This document shows, in pieces, positions 10,826 to 18,097 of a stretch of 64,000 nt of DNA; within the stretch, counting starts at the first letter, position 1; the number at the start of each line of letters is the position of its first letter. The stretch comes from Caulobacter sp. 17J80-11 (lineage in GTDB: Bacteria > Pseudomonadota > Alphaproteobacteria > Caulobacterales > Caulobacteraceae). The DNA lies in NCBI RefSeq assembly GCF_014349105.1, contig NZ_JACSJI010000011.1:60247-124246 (forward strand). The letters run 5' to 3'. Below the pieces are notes generated by a model. The model saw only the letters and a program-made list of their open reading frames with translations. It had not been told where the DNA came from and made no database searches. A program made the position numbers and the translations under genes.

Positions 10826-11980
10826 ATGTTCAAGCGTATCGTCGCCCTCGGCCTCGCGGCCGCCCTGCTCGCGGCCTGCAGCCGTGCGCCCGACCACGTC
10901 GTGTTCCACGCCAAGGACAACCCCGCTCGCCTCAGCGAGTGGGGGCTGTTCAAGGTCGGGGGCAAGACGCTGGCGACCACCGACCGGGTGGTGGTCTACG
11001 ACCTGGCCACCCCGCTGTTCAGCGACTACGCCCAGAAGCTGCGTACGGTCTGGCTGCCCGAGGGGGCGACGGCCACCTACGACGGGACCAATACGTTCGA
11101 CTTCCCCGTCGGCACGGTGATCTCGAAGACCTTCTACTACCCGACCTCCGGAACCGATCGGCCGGGCGACAGCAAGGTGGTCGACAAGACCACCGCGCAG
11201 ACCCGCCAGTCGGGCGCCAAGGGGCTCGACCTGAAGAACGTGCGCCTGGTCGAGACGCGCATCCTGGTCCGCCGTGAGAACGGCTGGGAGGCGCTGCCCT
11301 ACGTGTGGAACGCCGACCAGACCGACGCCGTCCTGGCGCGGGCGGGCGAGTCGATCCCCATGACCTTCGCCGACGGGGCCAAAAAGACGGACTTCGTCTA
11401 CCAGGTCCCCAACGTGAACCAGTGCGGCGGCTGCCACGTCCAGGACTTCAAGACCCGCAAGTTCGAGCCGATCGGCCTGAAGGCGCGTCACCTGAACCAC
11501 AGCTTCGACGGTCCGCAGGGGGAGATGAACCAGCTCACCCGCCTGCAGATCGTCAACTACCTGAAGGGCGCGCCCGCGCCGGACCAGGCGCCGCGCAACG
11601 CGGTCTGGAACGACACGCGCGAGCCGCTGGAGGCGCGCGCACGGGCCTACCTCGACGCCAACTGCAGCCACTGCCACAGCGCCACCGGCGCGGCCCGCAC
11701 CACCGGCCTGTGGCTGCGCGCCGGCGAGCTCGACCCGCGCCAGCTGGGCGCCTGCAAGCCGCCGGTGGCGGCGGGCAAGGGCACCGGCGGGCATCGGTTC
11801 GACATCGTGCCGGGCGATCCGGACGCCTCGATCATGCCGTTCCGCCTGTCGTCGCGGAACGCCGGCGAGATGATGCCCGAGAGCGGCCGCAGCCTGGTCC
11901 ACGAGGAGGGCCTGGCCCTGATCCGCGAGTGGATCGCCAACATGGACGGCGTCTGCCAGGTCACGGGCGAGAGCCTGTGA
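10826..11980 (+). CDS. SO2930/HNE_0200-family diheme c-type cytochrome lipoprotein
   Basis: A 384-residue lipoprotein with lipobox LLAAC (Cys about residue 18). It has two covalent haem motifs, CGGCH (about residue 203) and CSHCH (about 276), separated by an unusual non-cytochrome segment. Candidate distal Met ligands are in the C-terminal part (IMPFRLSSRN, EMMPESG). Domain order and the preceding beta-helix lipoprotein match the family known as SO2930 or HNE_0200. ATG 10826 is chosen because it begins the signal peptide, 17 bp after the previous stop. It probably carries electrons at the outer or periplasmic membrane face; the partner is unknown. Confidence 0.85.
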   Translation: MFKRIVALGLAAALLAACSRAPDHVVFHAKDNPARLSEWGLFKVGGKTLATTDRVVVYDLATPLFSDYAQKLRTVWLPEGATATYDGTNTFDFPVGTVISKTFYYPTSGTDRPGDSKVVDKTTAQTRQSGAKGLDLKNVRLVETRILVRRENGWEALPYVWNADQTDAVLARAGESIPMTFADGAKKTDFVYQVPNVNQCGGCHVQDFKTRKFEPIGLKARHLNHSFDGPQGEMNQLTRLQIVNYLKGAPAPDQAPRNAVWNDTREPLEARARAYLDANCSHCHSATGAARTTGLWLRAGELDPRQLGACKPPVAAGKGTGGHRFDIVPGDPDASIMPFRLSSRNAGEMMPESGRSLVHEEGLALIREWIANMDGVCQVTGESL

Positions 11981-12582
11981 CCCTGACCATCCGGCCGGCC
12001 CGGGCGGACGACGCGGCCGCGGCCGCGCCGCTGGTCTACATGTCCGGCCCTGCCGCCTTCGACTACGTGTTCGCGCCCGGGCGACGGCGGGCGGAGGACT
12101 TCCTCGGCCGCGCCTTCGCCGACGGCGCCGGCGAGTTCGGCTGGCGCACCCACGTCGTGGTCGAGAAGGACGGCGAGGTGATCGGCGCCGGCGCCGGCTA
12201 CGACGGCTCGGCGCCGCTGGGCTTCATGCTGGCCGCCGCCCGCCAGATCCTCTCGCACTACGGTCCGGTCACGGGCGCCGGCGTCATCCGCCGCGGCCTG
12301 CGGGTCGAGCAGGTGATCCCGCCGCCGACCAAGGACATGCTCTACGTCGCCCACCTGGGCGTGCGGCCCGAACTGCGCGGCGGCGGCGTGGGCCGGCGCA
12401 TGGTCGAGCACCTGCTGGAGGCCGGCGCCGCCCAGGGCTACCGCCGCGCCGTGCTGGACGTGTCGGCGGCCAACCCGCGGGCCCAGGCCCTCTATGAACG
12501 GCTGGGCTTCACAGTGACGGAGGAGCGCCGCTCGCGCGTCGCGGCGGTGCCGGACCACCGGCGCATGGAGCGCGCGCTCTAG
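11977..12582 (+). CDS. GNAT-family N-acetyltransferase
   Basis: A 201-residue acetyltransferase. The start is GTG 11977, overlapping the cytochrome stop (GTGA), so translation is coupled. The acetyl-CoA site is clear: LYVAHLGVRPELRGGGVGRRMVEHLLE (V-x-x-x-x-R-G-x-G-x-G/A form), then NPRAQALYERLGFTVTEE. The N-terminal half carries the substrate loops. Last gene of the receptor/beta-helix/cytochrome unit. Whether it acts on the same pathway is not evident. It ends in a 4-bp CTAG overlap with the convergent gene. Confidence 0.88.
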   Translation: MTLTIRPARADDAAAAAPLVYMSGPAAFDYVFAPGRRRAEDFLGRAFADGAGEFGWRTHVVVEKDGEVIGAGAGYDGSAPLGFMLAAARQILSHYGPVTGAGVIRRGLRVEQVIPPPTKDMLYVAHLGVRPELRGGGVGRRMVEHLLEAGAAQGYRRAVLDVSAANPRAQALYERLGFTVTEERRSRVAAVPDHRRMERAL

Positions 12583-12776
12583 GTGGCGTTCACCGCCGCC
12601 GCCGGAGCCTCGTAGGCATGCTCTCGAACCGCCCCTTCCAGCGCTTCGGCTTGCTCTGCGAGTAGGCGCCAGCCGTCGGCAAGCTTCAGGTAGGCTTCTC
12701 GTTCGCGGCTTGTCTGCGCCGAATTCGCCAAGCGAAGACAATCCGCCGCGCGCTCGGAGTAGGCTTGTCTGTCCAC
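12579..12776 (-). CDS. Small conserved-looking helical protein, unknown
   Basis: A 65-residue protein starting at GTG 12776, with GAGGG upstream. It is highly charged and helical (DRQAYSERAADCLRLANSAQ, then EREAYLKLADGWRLLAEQAE), a pattern I associate with short alphaproteobacterial proteins of unknown role. It sits 12 bp behind the DUF2177 gene on the same strand, so it may be the last gene of the sigma-chrR operon. Cytoplasmic by composition. Confidence 0.65.
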   Translation of the reverse strand: MDRQAYSERAADCLRLANSAQTSREREAYLKLADGWRLLAEQAEALEGAVREHAYEAPAAAVNAT

Positions 12777-12788
12777 GCCCGCAAACCC

Positions 12789-13187
12789 TCAGCCGAAGCG
12801 GCGAGCCGCCAGAAACGCAGCTGTCGCCGTCACGCCCGCCAGGACCGTCCCCCATGTGATGTCCACTAGGGTGAGCTTAAGCGGCCAAACCTTCAGGGTG
12901 GCCTGATTGGTCAGGTCGTAGGTGGCGTAGCAGAAGAACCCGAACAGGGCGCCGCGCACCGCCGCCGTCACCCACCGCCCGGAGGCCAGGGCGGGCGAAA
13001 CGCCGAACAGGACTACGCCTGCAACGAATATGACATAGAAGGCGACCGCCGGCGCCGGCCGGAACCCCTCGGTCAAGAGCGGGGCCAGCGCCGGCCGGTA
13101 AAGGCGCGGCCCCATGAGCGTCAGCCACACCGCGTCTAAGGCCGCCATGACCAGAGCGGCGGTTGCGTAGGCGATCGGGTAGGTCAT
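12789..13187 (-). CDS. DUF2177 family membrane protein
   Basis: A 132-residue protein with four predicted membrane helices (about residues 3-22, 45-65, 75-93, 108-127). The signatures ALDAVWLTLMGPRLYRP and FFCYATYDLTNQATLKVWP match DUF2177. The start overlaps the DUF1295 stop (ATGA). Genes of this family are recurrent members of RpoE-ChrR (ECF11) regulons in alphaproteobacteria, consistent with its place here. Biochemical function is unknown. Confidence 0.9.
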   Translation of the reverse strand: MTYPIAYATAALVMAALDAVWLTLMGPRLYRPALAPLLTEGFRPAPAVAFYVIFVAGVVLFGVSPALASGRWVTAAVRGALFGFFCYATYDLTNQATLKVWPLKLTLVDITWGTVLAGVTATAAFLAARRFG

Positions 13188-14002
13188 GACCGCTCCGGTT
13201 CAACGTTTCTCTTGGGAGGGCGGGGCAGGAAGGCGCTGGTTCGCGCCGCGTAATCGCGCCAGGCCGCACCCCGAGACCGCGCCATGTGCCGTTCGAGCGG
13301 CGGAAGGCCGGACACGCGGGTGAGCAGCCAGAACATGTAGAGCGGCGCCAGAAAGGCCAGGGCCCCCCACGGCCACGCGCCGCTCGGATCGACGGCCATA
13401 ATCGCGAAGGCCAACCAGACCATCCACTCAAAGAAGTAGTTCGGGTGGCGTGACCACGCCCACAGCCCACGAGCACAGACCTTGCCGCGGTTCGCGGGAT
13501 CGCGCCGAAATGCGGCGAGTTGCGAGTCGGCGAGCGCCTCGCCGCCGGCGGCCGCGACGAAGACCGCGACACCTAGAACGTCCGTGAGCCCCGCGGGCGC
13601 GGGGTTGCGGGCCGCCAACCAGGCGGAAAGCGCCAAAAGCGCTCCGGCGAGCCCCTGCAGCTGCAGGAACAGGAAGAGCCGCTGCGGGAAGGCGCGTCCC
13701 CATTCCTGCGCAAGTTCGGCATAGCGTGGATCGTCGCCGCCCCGTCGGGTGCGGCTGACGATATGGCTGCCGAGGCGAAGCGCCCAAAGGGCCGCCATCG
13801 TCGCGATCAGCCAGTCGCGCGCGTCAGGCTGGCCCGGGGTGATCGGAGCGAGGGCGTACGCGATGCAAAGCGCACCGGTGGACACCGTCCAGATCGCGTC
13901 GATCCAGCCGCTTTTGCCGGTGGCGAGCCGCACTCGCCAGGCACAGGCCATGGCGAGGCATAGTCCGAAGGTCCCGGCCGCGATGAGCGCGAGCTCGCTC
14001 AT
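13184..14002 (-). CDS. DUF1295 / steroid 5-alpha-reductase-like membrane protein
   Basis: A 272-residue polytopic membrane protein. The C-terminal domain has the DUF1295 and isoprenylcysteine-methyltransferase-like motif GLWAWSRHPNYFFEWMVWLAFA, with the later Glu/Arg-rich LERHMARSRGAAWRDYAARTSAFLPRPP. Starts 6 bp after the chrR stop and overlaps the DUF2177 gene. DUF1295 proteins are part of the ECF11 regulon in Rhodobacter-type bacteria and are thought to act on membrane lipids; the exact reaction is not established here. Confidence 0.9.
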   Translation of the reverse strand: MSELALIAAGTFGLCLAMACAWRVRLATGKSGWIDAIWTVSTGALCIAYALAPITPGQPDARDWLIATMAALWALRLGSHIVSRTRRGGDDPRYAELAQEWGRAFPQRLFLFLQLQGLAGALLALSAWLAARNPAPAGLTDVLGVAVFVAAAGGEALADSQLAAFRRDPANRGKVCARGLWAWSRHPNYFFEWMVWLAFAIMAVDPSGAWPWGALAFLAPLYMFWLLTRVSGLPPLERHMARSRGAAWRDYAARTSAFLPRPPKRNVEPERS

Positions 14003-14008
14003 GGCGGC

Positions 14009-14662
14009 TCAGATGCCGGCCAGCTTCTGCACGGCGCGCGCGATCACTCCGCGCACCACCAGCGGCCGGTCGCTGGCGACCAGGCAGACGCACTCCCCTT
14101 CCGCCGTGATATGGGGGCTGTGCTCGACCTCGCCGTCCACCTCCGCCAGATCGCCGGCCTCGTATCGGGTGCTCTCGTCCACGAAAGCGCCCTTCAGCAC
14201 CAGCGTCAGCTCTGTCCCCTGGTGCGTGTGCTGGGGCATGCGCATGCCGCCGCCCACGCGCAGCAGATACGACAACGGCTCGTCCGGGCGGCTCTTAAAC
14301 ACCTGCGCCACCCACACGCCCGGTGCGACCCAGCGGCGGCGGCGAACGGCGGCTGCGACTTCGTCAGGAACGGCGATCCAGTCCTCCGGCGCTGCCACCC
14401 CGGTCGGGCGCGCCGCCGTCGGCGAGGCCGGTTCGGGACGGTCCAGCCGCGCCATCGCCAGCGCGAGCGCTTCGGGCGTCATCGGCGCCGCGGCGAGCTC
14501 TTCAAGCAAGGCGCCGCCGGCCGCCTCGGCCGCGCGAACGTGCGAACGGCACCGGGGGCAGGCGTGTACGTGCGCGGCCAGCACCAGGGCCTGGGCCGGG
14601 CGCATTGCGCCGGAGGCGTAGTCGACCAGCAGGGCGTCCGACGGATGGTGATGAATTGTCAT
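14009..14662 (-). CDS. chrR: ChrR-type zinc anti-sigma factor
   Basis: A 217-residue anti-sigma factor that holds the ECF sigma inactive until singlet oxygen or organic peroxide triggers release. Residues His6, His31, Cys35 and Cys38 (AAHVHACPRC) fall exactly where the ChrR anti-sigma domain binds zinc. The C-terminal cupin domain has the metal ligands in QHTHQGTELT and the later EHSPH. The start ATG overlaps the sigma gene stop (ATGA), so the pair is coupled. Regulation is autogenous through the promoter at 15299-15328. Confidence 0.94.
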   Translation of the reverse strand: MTIHHHPSDALLVDYASGAMRPAQALVLAAHVHACPRCRSHVRAAEAAGGALLEELAAAPMTPEALALAMARLDRPEPASPTAARPTGVAAPEDWIAVPDEVAAAVRRRRWVAPGVWVAQVFKSRPDEPLSYLLRVGGGMRMPQHTHQGTELTLVLKGAFVDESTRYEAGDLAEVDGEVEHSPHITAEGECVCLVASDRPLVVRGVIARAVQKLAGI

Positions 14663-15213
14663 GCCTGGTCCTCCAGGAGCCGACGCAGTCGCCCGAGCGC
14701 CAGCCGCATGCGCGACTTCACGGTTCCGAGCGGCACCTCGAGCTGGCCGGCGATCTCGACGTGCGTGCGGTCGTCGAAGAAGGCGAGGCGCACCACCTCT
14801 GCCTGGTCGCGCGGCAGTTCGGTGACGGCTTCGCGCAGCCGTTCGTCGCGCTGGGCGCTGGCCAGGAGCACGTCCGGCGCAGGTTCGGCCTCGTTCGCGT
14901 CCGATGGGTCTTCCACGATCACCGGCCGCCGCTCCCGGCGCAAGGCGTCGATCCGCAGGTTCCGGGCGATGGTGAAGATCCAGGTCGAGGCGCCGGAGCG
15001 CTCAGGATCGTACTGGTCAGCCTTGCGCCAAACTGCGAGCAGCGCCTCCTGCGCGAGCTCCTCCGCCGCCTCCTGCGCCGCCCCGCAACGAAGCATGTAG
15101 CTCTTCACGCGCGGCGCGAAATGCTCGAACAGCGCGACGAACGCCGCGCGGTCCTGACTTCGTGCGATGCGCACGATCAGGTCCGCGGCCTCCGACCTGG
15201 CCAACTGACTCAT
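14659..15213 (-). CDS. rpoE: ECF11-type RNA polymerase sigma factor (RpoE of the ChrR pair)
   Basis: A 184-residue extracytoplasmic-function sigma factor. Region 2 reads AQEALLAVWRKADQYD and STWIFTIARNLRIDALRRERR; region 4 reads LPRDQAEVVRLAFFDDRTHVEIAGQL followed by PLGTVKSRMRLALGRLRR. ATG 15213 is chosen over the in-frame ATG at 15294, because the promoter at 15299-15328 would place the RNA start at about 15292, after that codon. Paired with ChrR, it should direct the response to singlet oxygen. Its likely direct targets are both operons flanking the divergent promoters. Confidence 0.93.
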   Translation of the reverse strand: MSQLARSEAADLIVRIARSQDRAAFVALFEHFAPRVKSYMLRCGAAQEAAEELAQEALLAVWRKADQYDPERSGASTWIFTIARNLRIDALRRERRPVIVEDPSDANEAEPAPDVLLASAQRDERLREAVTELPRDQAEVVRLAFFDDRTHVEIAGQLEVPLGTVKSRMRLALGRLRRLLEDQA

Positions 15214-15298
15214 CCGGCTCACCGCGCCCCCGCCGTGAGCCCTACGGAAGGACGTTGAAACGAAAGCCGGACGGAGCTGTGCGCTTGCATCCATACCC

Positions 15299-15328
15299 CT
15301 TCTACGAGCGCGCGTCGGCCGCGGATCA
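15299..15328 (-). promoter_or_regulatory. ECF11 (RpoE) promoter of sigma-chrR operon
   Basis: On the minus strand: TGATCC at 15328-15323, an 18-base spacer, then TAGAAG at 15304-15299. This fits the RpoE/ECF11 form TGATCC-N18-TA, as known from Rhodobacter sphaeroides. It makes the sigma operon self-activating, with a leader of about 80 nt to ATG 15213. Confidence 0.82.
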
Positions 15329-15359
15329 TGTCCTCACCGTCAAATTGCGCCGTTCGAAA

Positions 15360-15389
15360 TGATCCGGCCACGCGCGCGGCGCGTAAAGA
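15360..15389 (+). promoter_or_regulatory. ECF11 (RpoE) promoter of FAD oxidoreductase-DUF1365-tspO operon
   Basis: TGATCC at 15360-15365, exactly 18 bases, then TAAAGA at 15384-15389. A near-perfect match to the RpoE consensus. The -35 boxes of the two divergent promoters are only 31 bp apart. This promoter lies inside the longest open frame of the next gene, and so decides that gene's start. Confidence 0.87.
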
Positions 15390-15414
15390 ACCACAATTGC
15401 TTTACGAGGCCGCC

Positions 15415-16779
15415 TTGTCTGATCTGTCGCCCTCCGCCGGCCCCCTCGATATCGCCGTCGTCGGCTCCGGGGTGTCGGGCCTGTCCGCGGCCTGGCTCCT
15501 CAGCCGGCGACATCGCGTCACTCTCTACGAGCGCGAGGCCAGGCTCGGCGGGCACAGCCACACCGTCGAGGCGACCGCGGCCGGCGAGCCGGTCGCGGTG
15601 GACATGGGCTTCATCGTTTACAACGAGGCGAACTATCCGAACCTGGTCCGGCTGTTCGAACACCTCGGGGTCGCCAGCCGTCCCTCCGACATGTCCTTCG
15701 GCGTCTCGCTGGAGGGCGGGCGGCTAGAGTACGGATCACAGGGTCTGTTCGCCCAAAGGCGCAATCTGTTCCGCCCGCGCTTCTGGGGCATGCTGAACGA
15801 CCTGTCGCGCTTCTATCGCGAAGCTCCGGGACATGCTTGCGCCCTGGACCAGGGGCTTACGTCCTTGGGCGACTACCTCCGTCAGCAAGGCTACGGCAGG
15901 GCGTTTCAGGACGATCACCTCTTGCCGCAGGCTGCAGCGATCTGGTCGACCTCGGCCAGGAACATCCGGGAGTTCCCCGCAGCGACGTTCATCCGCTTCT
16001 GCCAGAACCACGGCCTGCTCGAACTCAACCTCGCGGCACGGCCGCAGTGGCGGACCGTCGAAGGCGGCAGTCGAACCTATGTGCAGAAGCTGGCTGCGGC
16101 CGTCTCCGGGGAGGTGCGCTCGGGCCGGGGCGTCCTCCGTGTGCGGCGCGACGCTCACGGTGTCGACGTTCACGAAGCTTCAGGTGAAACGAGGCGCTTC
16201 GATCATGTGGTGCTGGCCACGCATGCGGACGAGGCCCTGGCGCTTCTCGATCAGCCCACGAACGAGGAGCGCGCGCTCCTGGGCGCGTTCCGCTACACGC
16301 GCAACAGAGCCGTCCTGCACACGGACACGCGCCTGATGCCCCGGCGCCGAGCCTGCTGGTCCAGCTGGAATTACGTGGGCCGCAGACCGGGCCACGGCGA
16401 CACGGACCTCTGTGTCACCTACTGGATGAACCGCCTACAGGGCTTGCCGGACAGGACCCCGCTGTTCGTCACCCTGAACCCCGGGGCGATCGAGCCGGCG
16501 GGGGTCATCCACAGCCAGGAATACGAGCACCCGCTGTTCGACGCCGCGGCGGTGCGCGCGCAAAGAGAGCTGTGGTCGTTGCAGGGGTTGGCCAGGACCT
16601 GGTTCTGCGGCGCCTACTTCGGTTCGGGTTTCCACGAGGACGGACTGCAAGCCGGCCTGGCCGTGGCCGAGCAGTTGGGCGGGGTCCGACGCCCCTGGTC
16701 GACCGCGGAGTCATGGGAGCGCATTCTCCGCCCGCCGCCGCCGCCGGCGCCGGGGCTCGGAATGGCGATGGTCGCATGA
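15415..16779 (+). CDS. FAD-dependent amine-oxidase-like oxidoreductase of the RpoE-ChrR regulon
   Basis: A flavoprotein of about 454 residues. The dinucleotide-binding fold opens at once: IAVVGSGVSGLSAAWLL and then YEREARLGGHSHTV. The C-terminal FAD segment is WFCGAYFGSGFHEDGLQAGL. Start TTG 15415 follows GAGG by five bases; the longer frame from 15328 would begin upstream of its own RpoE promoter, so it is rejected. TTG 15397 is an alternative. Homologues sit next to DUF1365 and a cyclopropane-fatty-acid-synthase-like gene in Rhodobacter and relatives and are thought to modify membrane lipids. No cfa gene is present here. Overlaps the DUF1365 gene by ATGA. Confidence 0.88.
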   Translation: MSDLSPSAGPLDIAVVGSGVSGLSAAWLLSRRHRVTLYEREARLGGHSHTVEATAAGEPVAVDMGFIVYNEANYPNLVRLFEHLGVASRPSDMSFGVSLEGGRLEYGSQGLFAQRRNLFRPRFWGMLNDLSRFYREAPGHACALDQGLTSLGDYLRQQGYGRAFQDDHLLPQAAAIWSTSARNIREFPAATFIRFCQNHGLLELNLAARPQWRTVEGGSRTYVQKLAAAVSGEVRSGRGVLRVRRDAHGVDVHEASGETRRFDHVVLATHADEALALLDQPTNEERALLGAFRYTRNRAVLHTDTRLMPRRRACWSSWNYVGRRPGHGDTDLCVTYWMNRLQGLPDRTPLFVTLNPGAIEPAGVIHSQEYEHPLFDAAAVRAQRELWSLQGLARTWFCGAYFGSGFHEDGLQAGLAVAEQLGGVRRPWSTAESWERILRPPPPPAPGLGMAMVA

Positions 16780-17558
16780 CCATGCGCGCATCGGCCCTGT
16801 ACGCAGGATCGGTCTTCCATCATCGATTGCGGCCGCGCCCGCACCGCCTGCGCCACTCGCTTTTTCAGGTCCTGTTCGACCTGGACGAGTTGGACGCGCT
16901 CGATCGCAGCCTCGTCCTGTTCGCGCGGGATCGCTTCAACCTGTTCAGCTTCCATGCGGCCGACCACGGGGACGGAGGAGGCGACCTCGGCCGATGGGCT
17001 CGCGCCCAACTCGCCGAAGTCGGAGTCGACGCCTCGGGGCCAGTGCGGCTGCTCTGCATCCCCCGAATTCTCGGCCACGCATTCAACCCGCTCAGCGTGT
17101 ACTTTTGCCATGACAGGCAAGGCCGCGCGGTCGGCCTGATCTATCAGGTGAACAACACCTTCGGCGAGCGGCACAGTTACGTGATCCCGGTCGCTGAGCC
17201 CCACGCCGGGGTCGTGCGCCAGCGCTGCGAGAAGCGGTTCTACGTCTCCCCCTTCATGGACATGTCGATGACGTACAGTTTTGTCGTGAAGCTCCCCGCC
17301 GATGCGGTTTCGGTGCGCGTGGACGGAGCGGACGCCCAGGGGCCGATCATCGCCACGGCGTTCTCGGGACATCGTCGCGACTTGACCGACCGGGCTCTGC
17401 TCCGCGCCTTTTTCGCTTTTCCCCTGCTGTCATTGAAGGTGGTCGCCGCGATCGGCTGGGGCGCCTTGAGGCTGTGGCTGAAGGGGCTCAGGACTTACGA
17501 GCGGCCTGCCCCGCCGCGTCGATCGACGACCGTGCTCGACGCGGGGGAGCGAAAATGA
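16776..17558 (+). CDS. DUF1365 domain protein
   Basis: A 260-residue protein of the DUF1365 family. The N-terminus SALYAGSVFHHRLRPRPHR, the core LCIPRILGHAFNPLSVYFC, NNTFGERHSYV and KRFYVSPFMDM are all family hallmarks. ATG 16776 overlaps the previous stop (ATGA), and the stop overlaps tspO in the same manner, so the three genes are translationally coupled. Almost always paired with the preceding FAD oxidoreductase. The reaction is unknown; a role in fatty-acid modification under oxidative stress is inferred from the regulon. Confidence 0.92.
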   Translation: MTMRASALYAGSVFHHRLRPRPHRLRHSLFQVLFDLDELDALDRSLVLFARDRFNLFSFHAADHGDGGGDLGRWARAQLAEVGVDASGPVRLLCIPRILGHAFNPLSVYFCHDRQGRAVGLIYQVNNTFGERHSYVIPVAEPHAGVVRQRCEKRFYVSPFMDMSMTYSFVVKLPADAVSVRVDGADAQGPIIATAFSGHRRDLTDRALLRAFFAFPLLSLKVVAAIGWGALRLWLKGLRTYERPAPPRRSTTVLDAGERK

Positions 17559-18031
17559 GCGACTTGGCACGGCGACGGCGCTCAGACTTCTACTCAGCCG
17601 CGGCATTCGTCGCAGCTTGCGTCGGCGTCAGCCTGGCGATCGGCTGGGTGGCACGTCCGGGGGAGTGGTATGCGGATCTGGTCAAGCCGGCGTTCAACCC
17701 GCCGTCCTGGGTGTTCGGGCCGGTCTGGACGTTTCTCTACATCCTGATCGGCATCGCCGGTTGGCGGACCTGGCGGGTCGCGCCGAAGAGCGCCGCGATG
17801 GCGTGGTGGGGCGTTCAGATGGGCCTGAACTGGCTGTGGTCGCCGGCCTTCTTCGGGGCGCAGAGGCCGTGGCTCGCCTTCGCGGTGATCCTGGCGCTGC
17901 TGGGAGCCATCGTTGCGTACATCGCGGCGGCATGGCGACAGGACAGGACCGCCGCTTGGCTTTTCATCCCTTATGCCGCCTGGGTCGCCTTCGCCGGCAC
18001 GCTGAACGGCTTTATCGCGACCGCGAACTGA
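17555..18031 (+). CDS. tspO: TspO/MBR family tryptophan-rich sensory protein
   Basis: A 158-residue membrane protein with five helices, the TspO fold that binds porphyrins and related ligands. Hallmarks: YADLVKPAFNPPSWVFGPVWTFLYILIGIAGW, MGLNWLWSPAFFG and YAAWVAFAGTLNGFI. The start overlaps the DUF1365 stop. In Rhodobacter TspO modulates photosynthesis gene expression; here its place in the RpoE unit points to tetrapyrrole handling under photo-oxidative stress. No terminator is obvious in the 66 bp before the MCP gene. Confidence 0.95.
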   Translation: MSDLARRRRSDFYSAAAFVAACVGVSLAIGWVARPGEWYADLVKPAFNPPSWVFGPVWTFLYILIGIAGWRTWRVAPKSAAMAWWGVQMGLNWLWSPAFFGAQRPWLAFAVILALLGAIVAYIAAAWRQDRTAAWLFIPYAAWVAFAGTLNGFIATAN

Positions 18032-18097
18032 CCGCGCGGCCCCCGGGCCTCTGGCGGCGCAACAGCACATCCACCCCGAAAGTCGAGACCAGGGATC

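Noticed and set aside
15328..15414. N-terminal extension of the FAD oxidoreductase from ATG 15328
   Set aside because: It would begin upstream of the ECF promoter whose RNA start is near 15395, and has no homologous look.
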